Source: Micractinium sp. NFX-FRZ
Lineage: Eukaryota; Chlorophyta; Trebouxiophyceae; Chlorellales; Chlorellaceae
DNA: 64,000 nt
Direction of reading: 5' to 3'
Assembly: GCA_029339195.1 (NCBI GenBank)
Contig: JAPTJF010000141.1
Coordinates: forward strand, 1-64,000
In this document: in pieces, positions 9,428 to 28,214 of the stretch
How positions within the stretch are numbered: position 1 is the stretch's first letter
Layout: every line of letters starts with the position of its first letter
Made by a program: the position numbers and the translations under genes
The notes under the pieces: generated by a model
What the model was told of the DNA's origin: nothing
The model's database searches: none
The model's input: the letters and a program-made list of their open reading frames with translations, nothing else

Positions 9428-12400
9428 TCACAGGTGCGCCAGCGCTGCTTGTGCATGCATCAGGTCGCACAGCGAGGCTGGGGTCAGTTCCTGGCGCCTG
9501 CAGGAGGAGGGGCAACATAACAAAATGAATGGCCGGCAGTGGCAGGATGCGGCTGCCTCTGGCCGAGGAGTGCAGCAAGCATAAAAGCATCTGACTCCCA
9601 TCCTGAATAACTCCAGGTGACCCAATCAGTACACTGACCAACCACATCATCATGGCGCATGCACTCACTTCTCCGCCAAGAAGAGGAAGAACATCCGCAG
9701 CTGCTCCTTCAGCGCCTGCCGCCCCTCTGCTGCGCTGCTGCCGCCCTCCTGGCCCTCGCCGCCCACCGCCAGCTCTGCGCCCGCTGCGACCAGGCTGTGT
9801 GCTGCCAGGGCGATGCCGCAAGCCACCACTGCCAGATTGTCAAGGGGGCTGCCACCGGTGATGTTGGTGAACACCTGCAACGTGGCGGTACCACATCGAT
9901 TTGATGTCAAGCTTGGGCAACAACTTGAAGCAGACAGCAAGGTGCGGGTAAACGGCAGGGGCGAGGGCTGCACGCTTTCTGCCCCTTGTAGGTCGCCCCC
10001 CAGCCCGGCGATCAACATCAGCCAGCCAGCCAGCCAGCCAGCCAGGTAGGCACCACACCTCACCACACGCCCAGGCCCCCTCCGCCCCCCCCCCCACCCA
10101 CCCACCTTGATGCTGCGCCCCCTGTCCAAGTTGAGGCACTGCAGCGCCACCAGGGGGTCTGCCGGGAAGGCCCCTGGCAGGTCTGACTCGGCACTCTTCA
10201 CCAGCGCGTTCAGGTGCTGCGCGCGGGCCACTGCGGGGGTGCTCAGCCGCAGCGCCTCCTCCGGGTAGTAGGCCCGCCCCACCTGCTCCATCGCCACCTG
10301 CGGAGAGGGGAAGGAGGGGGCGGGAGGGAAGAGGGATGGGATGGGGTGGGCATGTGGGGAGCAGCCTGCCCCAACTGCTTCATGGCCACCTGGGGGGGTT
10401 GGAGTCGGAGGGGAGGCGGGAAGAAAGGGGTCTGGAGAGGTGGGCTAGGACTGAGAAAGAAACCCTCTGGGTAGTGGCATTGCCCCACCTGCGCTGAGCG
10501 CAGGTCCTGCCCCGCCCTGACACCTGCACCAGGCCTGCCGAGCCTCCATGCCCAGGCTTACCAGGCAGAGCAGGCGCAGGCGGTGCTGCGGTGCCAGGGC
10601 TGCTAGGAAGGTGCGAGACGAGTCGTCAGTAGTGCACACTGCCGCGGCTGCAGGGGGGCACGATTTGGCAACACGGGTGGCAGTTCGGGCAAGCAGGTTT
10701 ATTCGACGGGCAGTTGCTGGTCCCAACCCCGCCGCACCCGCCGCACCCAGTGGTGCCCAAGTGCACCCCACTCCCACTATAAACAAGCACAGCACAGGAC
10801 AGCACCCCACCACTTAGAGCTCACGCTTCTTCCAGAAGGTGTCCTTCAGGATCTGGTCCAGCTTGAGCCGCTGGTTTTTCCTCGCCAGCCTGCAGGGGGA
10901 ACAAGGGTGTTGGGGTGGTTAGGATGTTGACTAGTGACGACTCGGGCCGTTCTGCTCAGGGAGACGTTCGGACACTCCTCGTCAGCGCTTCCTGCATCAA
11001 CCCCGAACTGGCCAACAATGGTCCCCGTCCGACTAGCCATCAGGCGCAGGTTCGAAACCTGCCACAGCGCGTCTTCTTCCGCATTTCCTCCCTTCGTTCT
11101 CTGCCAAGCCTGATCTTGAATCGCCAAAATTTAGCATGCATTCAACTGTGAGCGAGTGCTGGGAGCGAGTTCTATGAACCAGTGCTGTGAGCGAGCACGG
11201 TCTCGAAGGTCAGCACGGTCAGCGTTAGAGGTCAGCATGCCTGGCTAGGCCTCTCTTCGCCCGTGCCCGAAGTTCGGTAAGCCCTAGGCAGTGCAGTGCG
11301 GGTCTTTGTGGGCGCGCACAGCCCTGCCTCTTTGCACCGTCGGCGCCACTCTAATGGGTCTTATCCCGCGTTCAAACTATATTCCGGGCATTGCAATGCA
11401 GCACATGCCTGGCCGCACGGGCAGGCGGCCGGGCTTGCAAGCTTGTGCAGCATTGCAAAAGCGAACTGAGCTACTCAGTGTATGTTGTGCGCTGTCGTCG
11501 CAACGGCCGTTGCTGCTACGGCAGCAGCAAGAACGTGCGCAGACGGTGGCAACAGCACGCGCACCAGCCGCCTGTGCGCATGCGCGTGGATGCATCAGCG
11601 TTCCAGCCTTTTCAACAGAACTTTGAGCTCGAGGTTATGGCAGAGGGACTGGGAAAGTGGGAGGCCAGGGACATGGAGGGCAGCCTGATCAGGCAGCACA
11701 ACACCACCGGCGATGCACGGTACAACACGCCAGTTCTGGTACCTGCACCGCCGCCGCATCATCTAGACCGCACTGTAATCTACTCTTCGATGCACTTTGT
11801 AACGTATTGGCGGTGCACACTTACACATTCTGGCGGACAGAGAGAGGAGACTGAGGCTGACGGGCAGTCGGAGGGGCGGGAGGGGCAAAGCCCCTCCCGC
11901 CACGGAGCGCCCGGCAGCCGAAGGCGACGAGCGATGGCCGCCACTTCAGACACAAGCAGGAACTTTCACACGCTAGCAACATCCCACCTCTAGTTGCAGG
12001 CAGAAACTTGCACAGGACGTGAACGGAAGCACCAGAATAGGCGGGGCTTACGATCAAGTCCCTACACTCCCTTGCGCATGTGTGATCGAGTGCTGCATAA
12101 CCGCATCCCAGCGCCGCCCTACTTCCCTGCTGCAGCCTGTTACACGGCCTCACTCGCGCACCTGTTGCTGCCTGCACTGGCAAAGCCGCCCGCCGCCTCT
12201 GCTGCGCCCATCATGTCGAGCAGCATGTTGAGGAAGCAGGCCGCCAGGGCGGCCAGCTCACGCGGTGTGGCGATGCACGGCGACGCCTGCTCCGCCTCCT
12301 CTGCGGGGGGCAGGGAGCGAGGGCGGGCATGTCGACGGGTAGTGGCGGGGGAGATAGAGATGAAGGCAGGCAGACAGGCGCCCAGACAAGAGGCAGGCAA

Positions 12401-14841
12401 AGAGGCATGCAAGTGCCGGGTAGGCAGGGCGAAAAAAAGCAGCATGTGGTGCAGGCAAGCAAGCAGACAGGCACGCAGGCAGGGGGCAGGCACAGCAGCA
12501 ACACGGCTGGGCAGGCAGGGCAGTCTGAGCAGGCAGACATGCACCCACCCCACCCCGCCCCACAGCCACCGGCTCACTGTCCACCGTGTGGTGCTCCTCA
12601 TCCACCTCCTGCAGCTCCTGCTCGCTGGCCACTGCAGGTGGTAAGTGAGGCGCGGCGGCGGGGAGATGCAAATCCAAGAGTCAGACCCGACAAACCTGCT
12701 TGCTGACCGCGGCGGGCAGAGGCGAGGGGTACAAGCAGTAAGAGGCAACTGGCAGAGAGGTGGGGCGGTGCGGAGAAACCTGCTGTCCAGTGCAGGGTGT
12801 GGAGTGATGATGAAGGCAGGAAGTTGGGAGCAGGGGTGCGCCAGCGGCAGCAGAGGGTACGTATGATGGGACGCAGATGCACCAGTAGGGAGGGAGGGCA
12901 GCAGCAAAGGGTGCAGGAGAGCGCGCCACAAGCACATGTGTGCGCCAGCACCCCACGAGCACTTGGACAGGGGTGCCCGCTCACCTCCCACGATCAGCTT
13001 CATCAGCAGCAGCACCAGATCCTGCCGAGACTTTTCGTTCACCCCCTGCAGGCAGGCAGGCAGGAGCAGGCCACAGCAGCAAAATCATTCCAGACAGCAG
13101 CTGCACAGGTGCTACATCACTGCTACTTAGATGCATATCCTGGGACCGCCCAGCCAGTGCCCATCATATAATAGCCTCCTGCTCAGCCCTCCAAGCCCTC
13201 CCTCTTCCCCCTCACGTCGTCCATCCACGTGCGCCACAGCAGCGCGTTCTGCAGCACCGCCCCCCGCTTCCGCTGCACTGCATCGTTCTCGGCATCGGCG
13301 TACGACGCAAACACCTGCGGTGGGCAGCACTACCATTCACACGATCACTAACATCTATGCATCGTATGAGAAGGTTCGTGCAGGCAACACCTTACGAAGA
13401 CCAGTCATTCAAAGGCGAGACACAGCCATGCAGCTGAGGTGATGTGCAGGCTCTCAGCATGCATGGGGGTCAGCGAGGATGCAAGCTAGCTAGGAGCCCC
13501 TAAACACGCAGGCCAGGTAGGCGGCACCTCTCACCGTGAGGCGTGCGCGCAGGTCCTGGCCCATCAGGTTCAGCAGGTAGCGCAGCAGCAGCACATCTCC
13601 GTTGTGGTCCTCCTTGACTGTGGGAGGGAGGGAGGGCCCATACAAGACAACTAGTCAACGGGCAACGCCCAACAGCGGCAGCAGCAGCACGTCGCCGTAG
13701 TGGTGCCCCCCTGAACAGGAATGGAGCAGACGAGGGTGGGAGGGCCGAGGTGGCACAGCTTGACTGGCAGGTTGCGAAGCAGCATCGGGCAGCCCACCCC
13801 GTTGCAAGTGCGTGCACACACACCAGGCGCCGCCCCGCACGCACCCACCCACCCGAGTCCACAGCTCGGTCGAAGCAGAGGGCCAGCAGCTTGAATGTGG
13901 AGTCCATCAGCCCTCCCTTTTTGCGTGACGAGCTGGATGCGCTGCTCTGGGCCAGGCGGTAGTTGTGCCCCGCATCCTGCAGACAGAAGAGAGGAAGAAG
14001 AAGGGTGTTTACAAAAAGGTTGCAAAAGAGGGATGATGGTGGATGAGACAGAGGGGAGTGGTGCAGGTGGTAAATGTGCTTCTCGTCTTGCAAGCTGGGC
14101 ACAGCAGGGAAGGAGGAAGGGAGGGGGGCAGGCAAGGAGCGACGAGCGTGGAGGCACCAGGTGGCAAGCCAGCCAGGCGCCCTGATCAGCTTCCTTCCCC
14201 AGCCCTCCCGGCTCTCAATCGACCCCCGCTCTGCCCTCACCCTGATCGCCGCTCCATACCTTCTTTGCCGAACCTCAACTACTGCCAGTGCAGCCTGCCC
14301 CACCCAGCCCGCCGTCCGCCCTTTCAACCGCTCATTTTGATGATGTGTTGTCCAGCTCACTGTATCCTTGTCCTCAGACCATTGCCCTGCCCTCTGGTCA
14401 GCGTCCCATTGTGCTGCTGATCCCCCTCTTCCCAGCCTCCCCCTCACCTTGATGGCCTCCTCAAATATGTAGGGCTTGGTGAGGCCCTTGACATTGCTGC
14501 AGCAGGAGAGGCCGGACCAGCCAGGCACACACATATGTGCTTGTTTCGGCTGACTGACAAGCAGAGGCATGGGTGCACCAGCTCCGCAATGCCCGCCACA
14601 CCGTGCCCACTTTGCCCGCCCTGCCACGTCCCTCCATTTGGCAGCACCCTAACATGACGCTCCCTCCCACTGCCTCCACTCACGCTGCCGCCGCCAGCGG
14701 CTGCCAGGCTGCCTGCTCATCCACCACCAGGTATGGCCGCCCCGCAAACTGGCCACTCTCGTGGTGCGCCAGCGAGGCGTACGGGTAGCGCTGCAGGTAG
14801 CCGCTGAGGAGGGAGTAGGCCTGGTAGGACACATCTGCGGC

Positions 14842-14873
<32 letters not shown>

Positions 14874-16057
14874 TGTGGGAGGCGGGATGCGCTTGGATGT
14901 GTTGTCGATGATGCAGAGGTTTGGTACAAATGGGAAGCCAGCTGATGGGGGGATGGTGTGTGGCCTCAACACAAGCACCCATGAAGTGCAAACAAGCACC
15001 TTTCGTCCACAACACCAGCACCCATGTTTGACTACCGTGCACCCACCAGTGGGTGGATGGATTAAGCACACACACACTCACACACGGCTCCCGTGCCACG
15101 CCTCCCAGCGCCCACCTCCCAGAGCGTGCACCAAATTTGTATGCAGGATGCCCAGCACCATCTCACCCACACCAACACCTCTCATCTGCCAGCACCCACA
15201 TTGCAACACCCCGGCCCAGCACCCACCTCCCAGCGAGTGCACCACATCCGACCTCAGTATGAGCACCAGCATCTCCAGGTGGCGTGGGTCAAAGGCGGCC
15301 GACTGCTTGAAGGCCTGCTGCTGCAGGTGGCGGAAGATGTCCAGGTAGCGCAGGGCTGCAGCAGGGGCTGGGCAGGTGGGTGGGTGGGTATGCGTGCGAG
15401 AGGGACGGGAGCAGGCCTGCAGAGGCGGTGCTGGGGATCTGTGTGGGGCGGGGAGGGTCCAGCAGTGGGTTAGAGCGTTTGTGTGACGCACGGCTAAAGC
15501 AGGCGTAGGCAGGAGGAAGGGTGTAGCAACAGGACATGAGCTGGGGCTCGGTGGGGCCCAAGGAAATCGATGGGCACGCACCCACATCCTGAGCACCGCT
15601 GCCACCGCCCTCCCAAGGCGTTTCTTACAAATGTCATCAACATGCGCCTGGCCCCAGCATGCATTGCCCACCCTGGCTTGCCTGCCTCGTCCAGGTCACC
15701 ATCCTCTTTTGAAAAGGAGGCTGCCGCTGCTGCACGGCGGGCGCGCAGGCCGCCGCCAGCAGTGATGCGCGCCGCCGCCGCCGCGTCCTCGCGCAGGCCC
15801 GCGTGGCACTTGTCCGCCCAGGCCATCAGGTACATCTCAGCCTTGCTGCCCAGCTCCTCAGTCAGCCGACGGTCCATCTGATCGCGTGGCAGGGGCTGCT
15901 CCAGCACCAGGTCGGTGGTGGCACGCGCGGCCTGTGCTGCAAACCCCGCCGCCAGGCTCTGCTGTTGCTGCGGGCGTGCCGCCGCCGCCGTGCGGGGCTT
16001 CTTAGAGCTGCCGGGGGCCGCCACCTCGGCAGCTGCAGACTTCTTGCGGCCCACCAT
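9428..16057 (-). CDS. unrecognised helical protein, 15 predicted exons
   Basis: Predicted exons, 5' to 3': 15700-16057, 15227-15355, 14684-14834, 14448-14496, 13853-13976, 13535-13617, 13216-13314, 12985-13045, 12578-12631, 12162-12300, 10825-10889, 10562-10647, 10106-10297, 9669-9874, 9428-9497. All phases agree, giving about 621 residues, which argues for one gene rather than two. The N-terminus is basic and Ala/Gln-rich (MVGRKKSAAAE), possibly nuclear. The rest is predicted amphipathic helices, for example LRYLDIFRHLQQQAF, LEMLVLILRSDVVHSL, DLVLLLMKLIV, FLNMLLDMMG, LKEQLRMFFLFLAEK. That pattern resembles an ARM/HEAT-like or cullin-repeat solenoid, but I cannot assign a family. Least certain are the first donor (GATG|GTGACC at ~15700, chosen by phase) and the 1.27-kb intron 10890-12161, which holds an opposite-strand ORF. 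Two introns contain duplicated exon edges. Confidence 0.6.
10298..10561 (-). repeat. intron made of decayed copies of the next exon's start
   Basis: The 5' edge of exon 10106-10297 with its acceptor (plus-strand bases ~10261-10301) recurs at ~10362-10394 and, in part, at ~10457-10492. Shared plus-strand words are GCCCCACCTGCTCCATCGCC versus GCCCCAACTGCTTCATGGCC, and CCGGGTAGT versus CTGGGTAGT. The GGAGG-rich bases after the first copy are also repeated, so whole units of about 100 bases were duplicated. Confidence 0.75.
11391..11993 (+). CDS. GIY-YIG nuclease-domain ORF nested antisense in an intron
   Basis: A single open frame of 200 codons lies inside the 10890-12161 intron of the minus-strand gene. 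GIY-YIG domains are endonuclease folds found in homing endonucleases, retroelements, UvrC and SLX1. The hallmark positions are visible: SVYVV (GIY-like strand), then ten residues later CCYGSS (YIG-like), the catalytic Arg in NVRRRWQQH, the metal-binding Glu in ARDMEGSLI, and a terminal Asn in ARYN. The domain covers residues ~28-115; the remaining ~85 residues look unstructured. ATG 11391 is the first in frame, but the real start and end are unknown, and a strong hairpin overlaps the 3' part. No group I intron core or reverse transcriptase is visible. It could be a domesticated or solitary mobile-element nuclease, an organellar or viral transfer, or a decaying relic. Confidence 0.6.
   Translation: MQCSTCLAARAGGRACKLVQHCKSELSYSVYVVRCRRNGRCCYGSSKNVRRRWQQHAHQPPVRMRVDASAFQPFQQNFELEVMAEGLGKWEARDMEGSLIRQHNTTGDARYNTPVLVPAPPPHHLDRTVIYSSMHFVTYWRCTLTHSGGQREETEADGQSEGREGQSPSRHGAPGSRRRRAMAATSDTSRNFHTLATSHL
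11875..11901. repeat. perfect 12-bp hairpin
   Basis: GGCGGGAGGGGC, then AAA, then GCCCCTCCCGCC: a perfect inverted repeat with a three-base loop near the 3' end of the GIY-YIG ORF. It is followed by an unusual GC-rich string containing GCCCGGCAGCCGAAGGCGAC. Compact GC-rich palindromes of this kind are common in trebouxiophyte organelle spacers. That origin is only a suggestion here. Confidence 0.8.
15109..15163 (-). repeat. intronic copy of an exon end plus its donor
   Basis: On the minus strand this segment reads GAGATGGTGCTGGGCATCCT...GTGGTGCACGCTCTGGGAG followed by GTGGGCGCTGGG (word order shown, with a gap). The real exon end at 15219-15276 reads GAGATGCTGGTGCTCATACT...GTGCACTCGCTGGGAG followed by GTGGGTGCTGGG. 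Exon edge and donor are both copied, about 110 bases downstream. Confidence 0.8.
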
Positions 16058-16432
16058 CGCAGCTGGAAGACGCCCGGGGCGCTGCGAAAGCCTGCCGAGC
16101 CTTAAAGCAATTTGAAGCAAACACGCACCCTGAACGAGCTAGGCTGCCTGTGGATATCGCTCGTGGATTGATGAGATGCACTAGGCGTTCTTGGAAAGGC
16201 AAAGTGGCCCCGGCTTGAATTAGCGTGCTATGTCAGTGCTGTGCTGCGGGGCTGTCGACCCAGTGCGCAAGCTTGCATTATTTTTCTCTCTTTCTCTGCT
16301 CGCTCATTGTACACAATACACAAAACAGAACACAAGGTTTGCATGATAAATCAGGCAAATTGCACGTCAGTTAACACCCGGTTGCATGCTGCAGCTGCCA
16401 CGGCACTCCCGCCGCGGCCGCTCGCCAGCCGG
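16058..16432. promoter_or_regulatory. upstream region of the 9428-16057 gene and 3' region of CFAP45
   Basis: Both flanking genes are on the minus strand. This spacer holds the CFAP45 3' UTR on the left and the promoter of the other gene on the right. It is locally AT-richer (16270-16350) than the rest of the window. I see no gene in it. Confidence 0.4.
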
Positions 16433-19400
16433 TCACTCCAGCCCCCGGTGCTTGCCCACCGTCATCCGGGCCAGCTGCGAGTGGTACTTCTGCGGCACCC
16501 CAGCCTTCTCCAGCTCCTGCAGCTTCAGCCGCTTCACTGCCTCCAGCAGCGCCTGCTCCTCCGCCAGGCGCTCCCGGATGCGCCGCCCCTCCTCCATCAG
16601 CTCCTCCCGCTCCCGGGTGCGCCCCTCGCGCCGGGCATCCATCTGCGCCAGCAGGCGGGCCTGGTGCCGCTTCTGCGCCTCCAGGCGTGAGATCTCCTGT
16701 AAGGAGGAATAGTGGGGAAAGGGCAGCACGCAGGGGTGGGGGATGAAGCAGGGCAAAGGGCACTGGCCCCTGTGGAGCACACGGGTGTACACAATCCGCA
16801 GCTTGCACACCACCATGCTGAATGCTGCAAAGTCCGCATCAATACTTCACTGTTGCCTGATCTCAACCTCCAAAGAGCAAGCGCCGTGGAGCGCACCACC
16901 CATCCCATGGCCCCACCACACAAACCATGCACCGACCTCCGTGTGCTCCGCCTCCGCCTTCTGCCGCATGACCGCTGCAATGCGCGCTGCGTCCTCCGCC
17001 TCCATCCGTGCCGCCTCCTCCGCCTGCTTTGACTTCCAAGCCAGCGCTGCAACACGCGAGGAATCCAGGTCCTTCTGCATCGCCTCGCGCTTCTCCCGCT
17101 CAGCGGCCTCCTTGCGCCGCGCTGCCAGCTCAGCCTCATCCTGGTACCGCTTGGCACGCGCTTCGTCCTGCCGGGTTAGCGTGTGGGGCAGAGAGGTGGG
17201 CAGGGTTGCCAGCGTTGTAAGCACAGGAGTTAACAAAGATTTTGACCAGAAACTGCAATGCATTTTCTCTGACAAATGGCACATCCTTTGGCCGGCACAC
17301 AGCACTGATCCCTGGGCCCCGGCTGCACCTCAGCACTACCAATCAAGCCTCTCCATCTGCGGCTGCCACCCCTCTGCTTCCTATCTGACCCACCCACCAG
17401 CGCTGCGCGGTTGTCCTGGATCTTCTCCTGCATCGCCCGCAGCCGCGCCACCTCTAGCTCCTTGGCCTTGGCAGCCCGCTCCCGCTCCTCAGCCAGCTCC
17501 TGTGGAGGGCAGGGGGAGGAGCGTGGTGAGTGTGGCCGCCTGATGTGGGTGACACAAGTTGTTTGCTGAGCACGCAGTCACATGAACCTGCGGCTGGCTC
17601 CCAAGCACGCAGGCATGCCAACTGCACCTCCTCCTCCCTTTCGTGTGCTTACAACCCCTGACGCACGCACCAGCTCCCGAGCATCGCGCTGGCGGATGTA
17701 CTCCGCAATCTGTGCGTCCTCCTCAATCTCTGCCACCTTGGCGGCCTTCTTGCGCACTGCCAGCTCAGCGTTGCCGCGCGCCACCTCATCCAGGAGCGCC
17801 TTGGCTGCCGCCTTCCGCTCCTCCTCACGCTGCGGCACGGGAGGCAGGAGATGCCATGTACTGAACGCAGCGCGACGAAGACAGGTGGTGCTGAGCCCAC
17901 ATCACACTTACAGGCAGTGAGGCTGGCAGCATACAGCAGGCTTCCCCCCTGGAACCCTCCCGCTCCCTCTCCCCAAAATATGCACCGACCACCAACTGCC
18001 CATCTCACCTTCACCTCCTCGTCCTTGAGCGCCTGGATGCGCTTCTTCATCTCCTCGCCCTCCCGGCGGCGCGCCTCCTCGGCAGCCGTGCGCTCCCGCT
18101 CCCGCTCCGCCAGCTGGTCCAGGATCTTGATGGCCCCCTTCTTCTGCTCCAGCGTGCGCGAGCGCTCGCGGTCCTGGGGGACAAAAAGAACAGACAACAA
18201 GGAAACGGGATCAGCAAGTAGCCGGGTGCACATATTTGATGCTTGCATGGCAAGCAGGAGCTGCAGGAGCTGGCAAGGTGACTTAGAAGAGGCCAGAGCA
18301 GACAGCTGGTGGGCACGTACATGCTGTGCACATCCTCAGAGCAGCACCCCTGTTTCAAGGCCTCTGTCACTGCCACACACACACCAGCTGCCAAGCACCC
18401 ACCTCGAGCTCCTGCAGCGCCGCTTTGCGCCGCTGCTCCATCTCCTCCACCACACGCCGCTCCTCCACAGCCTCCGCAGCCTTGACTGCCGCCTTCTCGG
18501 TGACCTGCCCGTCACGTGCCGCCATGCACTTGCTGTGCAGGATCATCTGGTTCATCAGCCGCACCTCCTCCTTGTCCTCCTGCAAGAACGTGGGCAACCC
18601 AGGGCGGGGAGGAGGTGGGGCGGTGGACGCAGGCGACAGCTTATGGAACATGGGTGCTGCAACAAGGAATGTATCATGTCAGTAGCAATGCCCAGGCACG
18701 CCCCTCCGGCCCTGGCAAACTATGCACCCTGCTCCCGACACAGCCGCCAACCCTGCCTGCCGCCAACCCACCAGCAGCGCCAGCTGCGCCCGGGTGATGG
18801 CCTCGCGCCGCTCCTTCTCCCGCAGGCGCTCCATCTCGCTCATAGGCCGTGCTGCGTGTGCAGCATGCTCCTCCTCGGCCGCCGCCGCTATGCGTGCCGC
18901 CCGTGACGCCTTGGCAGCAGCCAGCTCCTCCTCCAGCTTCTTCTCCGCCTCGGCCCGCCGCTGCTCAAGCTCGGCGGGCGTCAGAATGGGCGACTTCTGC
19001 ACCGGGGCGGAGAAGCAGTGTAAGCAAGGCGGCATGGTGTGCAGGGGGCTGGCGGGATGGTGGTGTAGTCTTGGAGGGGCTGCTGGCAAATGCCGGCATT
19101 GGGAGGCTGGCTGTGCGTGCGAGCAGCTGCACATTTGAATCGCGCCCCGTGCCAGGCACAGGCAGCTGCCCACACCAGCAATGACCCACCCTCCTGCGCA
19201 CCTGCAGCATGCGGTCCAGCTGGCTCTTGCTCAGCACCACGATGCCGTCACGCCCCACACTCGCGGTGGCAGCAGGGCTGCGGCTGGGGCTGCGGCCGGG
19301 GCTGGCGCACGTCGCACCGCTCTTGCCACCCAGAGGGGCCTGCTTGGCCGGCGAGCCGCGGGCACCGCCGGCACAGCCAAACAGCGTCTCGTCCACATAG

Positions 19401-19570
19401 CTGTTCTTGGCCACGATCTGGGGGTGCCTGCAGGCCGGCAAAGGTGGGTATGATGAGGGCCAGCCAGCCGCTCCCCAAGCGGCAGCAGCGGCAGCGGTTG
19501 GCGCCCACCCGCCGGCGACGCCGTGTCCCGCGCACCTGCCGGCCGAGCCCCTGCGCGGCTGCGAGGCCAT
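16433..19570 (-). CDS. CFAP45: cilia- and flagella-associated protein 45 (CFAP45/FAP45)
   Basis: CFAP45 is a microtubule inner protein of ciliary doublets with a trichohyalin-plectin-homology domain. Predicted exons are 19536-19570, 19202-19427, 18772-18996, 18403-18579, 18009-18173, 17671-17829, 17398-17499, 16937-17167 and 16433-16696, giving 527 residues (human about 550). Family landmarks in order: NSYVDETLFG near the N-terminus; the segment MILHSKCMAARDGQVTEK; a long charged helix; VARLRAMQEKIQDN; DEARAKRYQDEAE; and a C-terminal LEKAGVPQKYHSQLAR. All junctions are in phase and no stop or frameshift breaks the chain. The gene therefore looks intact and under constraint. That is notable if the host is, as the rest suggests, a coccoid alga without flagella. 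Divergent with VPS34. Confidence 0.93.
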
Positions 19571-19909
19571 GATTTGAAACTAGGGCGCCGGTAGGCTGCA
19601 GGGGCGGGCGAGAGGACGGTTCCGAGACGGTGTGCGGCCTGGTCGTTGACGAAGGCCGCTTTGACGGCAGCTGGATCAATGAGTTTGGTGTGATGCTTGG
19701 TTGTACAATTGATGTATCCGGAGATTGGGAAGGCTCACCAACTGAGGGTGTCGGGGGTGCCAAGTCAGCGTGCCGTGCCTGCTGCCGCCTCTTCTGGCTT
19801 GCCTGCTGCCTGCCTTCTCGGGATCGCCTGGGCACTGCCGCAGCCCGTTGTAGGCCCTGGCCCCGGCCCCATGGGCTCTTTAGGCGGAGCGCGATTTGCA
19901 GAGCCTGAA
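19571..19909. promoter_or_regulatory. divergent upstream region, CFAP45 and VPS34
   Basis: About 340 bases separate the two start codons. There is no coding signal. A moderately AT-rich patch at 19670-19730 is the likeliest core-promoter area, but I see no clear box. Confidence 0.4.
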
Positions 19910-27618
<7,709 letters not shown>

Positions 27619-28214
27619 CGCAGTACTGCCGTGTGGTGACGCCCCCCTGCAGCCGCCCCTGTACAGCGCAGCTCGCAACCAGAAGCTGGGAACACACGTA
27701 CCTTCCCCTGCCCTTTTCACGTACCATTTCACCCATGTACCACCAGCCCTGACTGTTGCTCCTCTGTAGCTCCCTGCTGCTGCTCTGCTCCCCGGGGCGC
27801 ATTCTGATGTCGCTCTGCATACGGCAGGCCATTATTGCAAGCCATCTCTTAGTGGCAGCTTGGAGGTGGGCTGAGGAGCATCATGCATTCGCACTGACAC
27901 TTTCCACCGCTGAATTGTAAATTTTGGGTACGACTAGCGGTGGGCTGAACCCCCTCAGGGACGCCACATGGGCTGGCGGAGCGGCGGCACAGCATGAGGG
28001 TTCTGCAGGAGGGTCCCTCGCATCACTGGCCATCGGTGCTGTATGTTGCGCATCCCATCTGCATCTCATTCCGCACAGCGGTGGGAGCAGGGCTTTGCTG
28101 CGCCTGGGTGCAAATCTTGCGGCATTTCAATATGACGGCCGGCAGCGGCTGGAGCCCGAGGGTGAGGCGCGAAACTCGCTACAATATACAAAGAATGCCG
28201 CTGCAAGCGCTCCG
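27619..28214. other. intergenic, VPS34 3' region and next promoter
   Basis: This is the 3' UTR space of VPS34, then the upstream region of the DUF707-like gene. A TGTAA motif at 27916-27920 could be the VPS34 poly(A) signal. I see no gene. Confidence 0.45.

Noticed and set aside
11040..11113. tRNA-like signal: a T-loop word GCAGG-TTCGAAA-CCTGC and flanking ATCAGGC/GCCTGAT seven-mers 76 bases apart
   Set aside because: The canonical T-loop reads on the plus strand, but the acceptor-like pair fits only the minus strand. No anticodon or D arm folds in either direction.
13500..14627. 375-codon minus-strand open frame read as a single exon
   Set aside because: It contains the recognisable exons 13853-13976 and 14448-14496 but joins them through low-complexity intron sequence. 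The spliced model has consistent phases.
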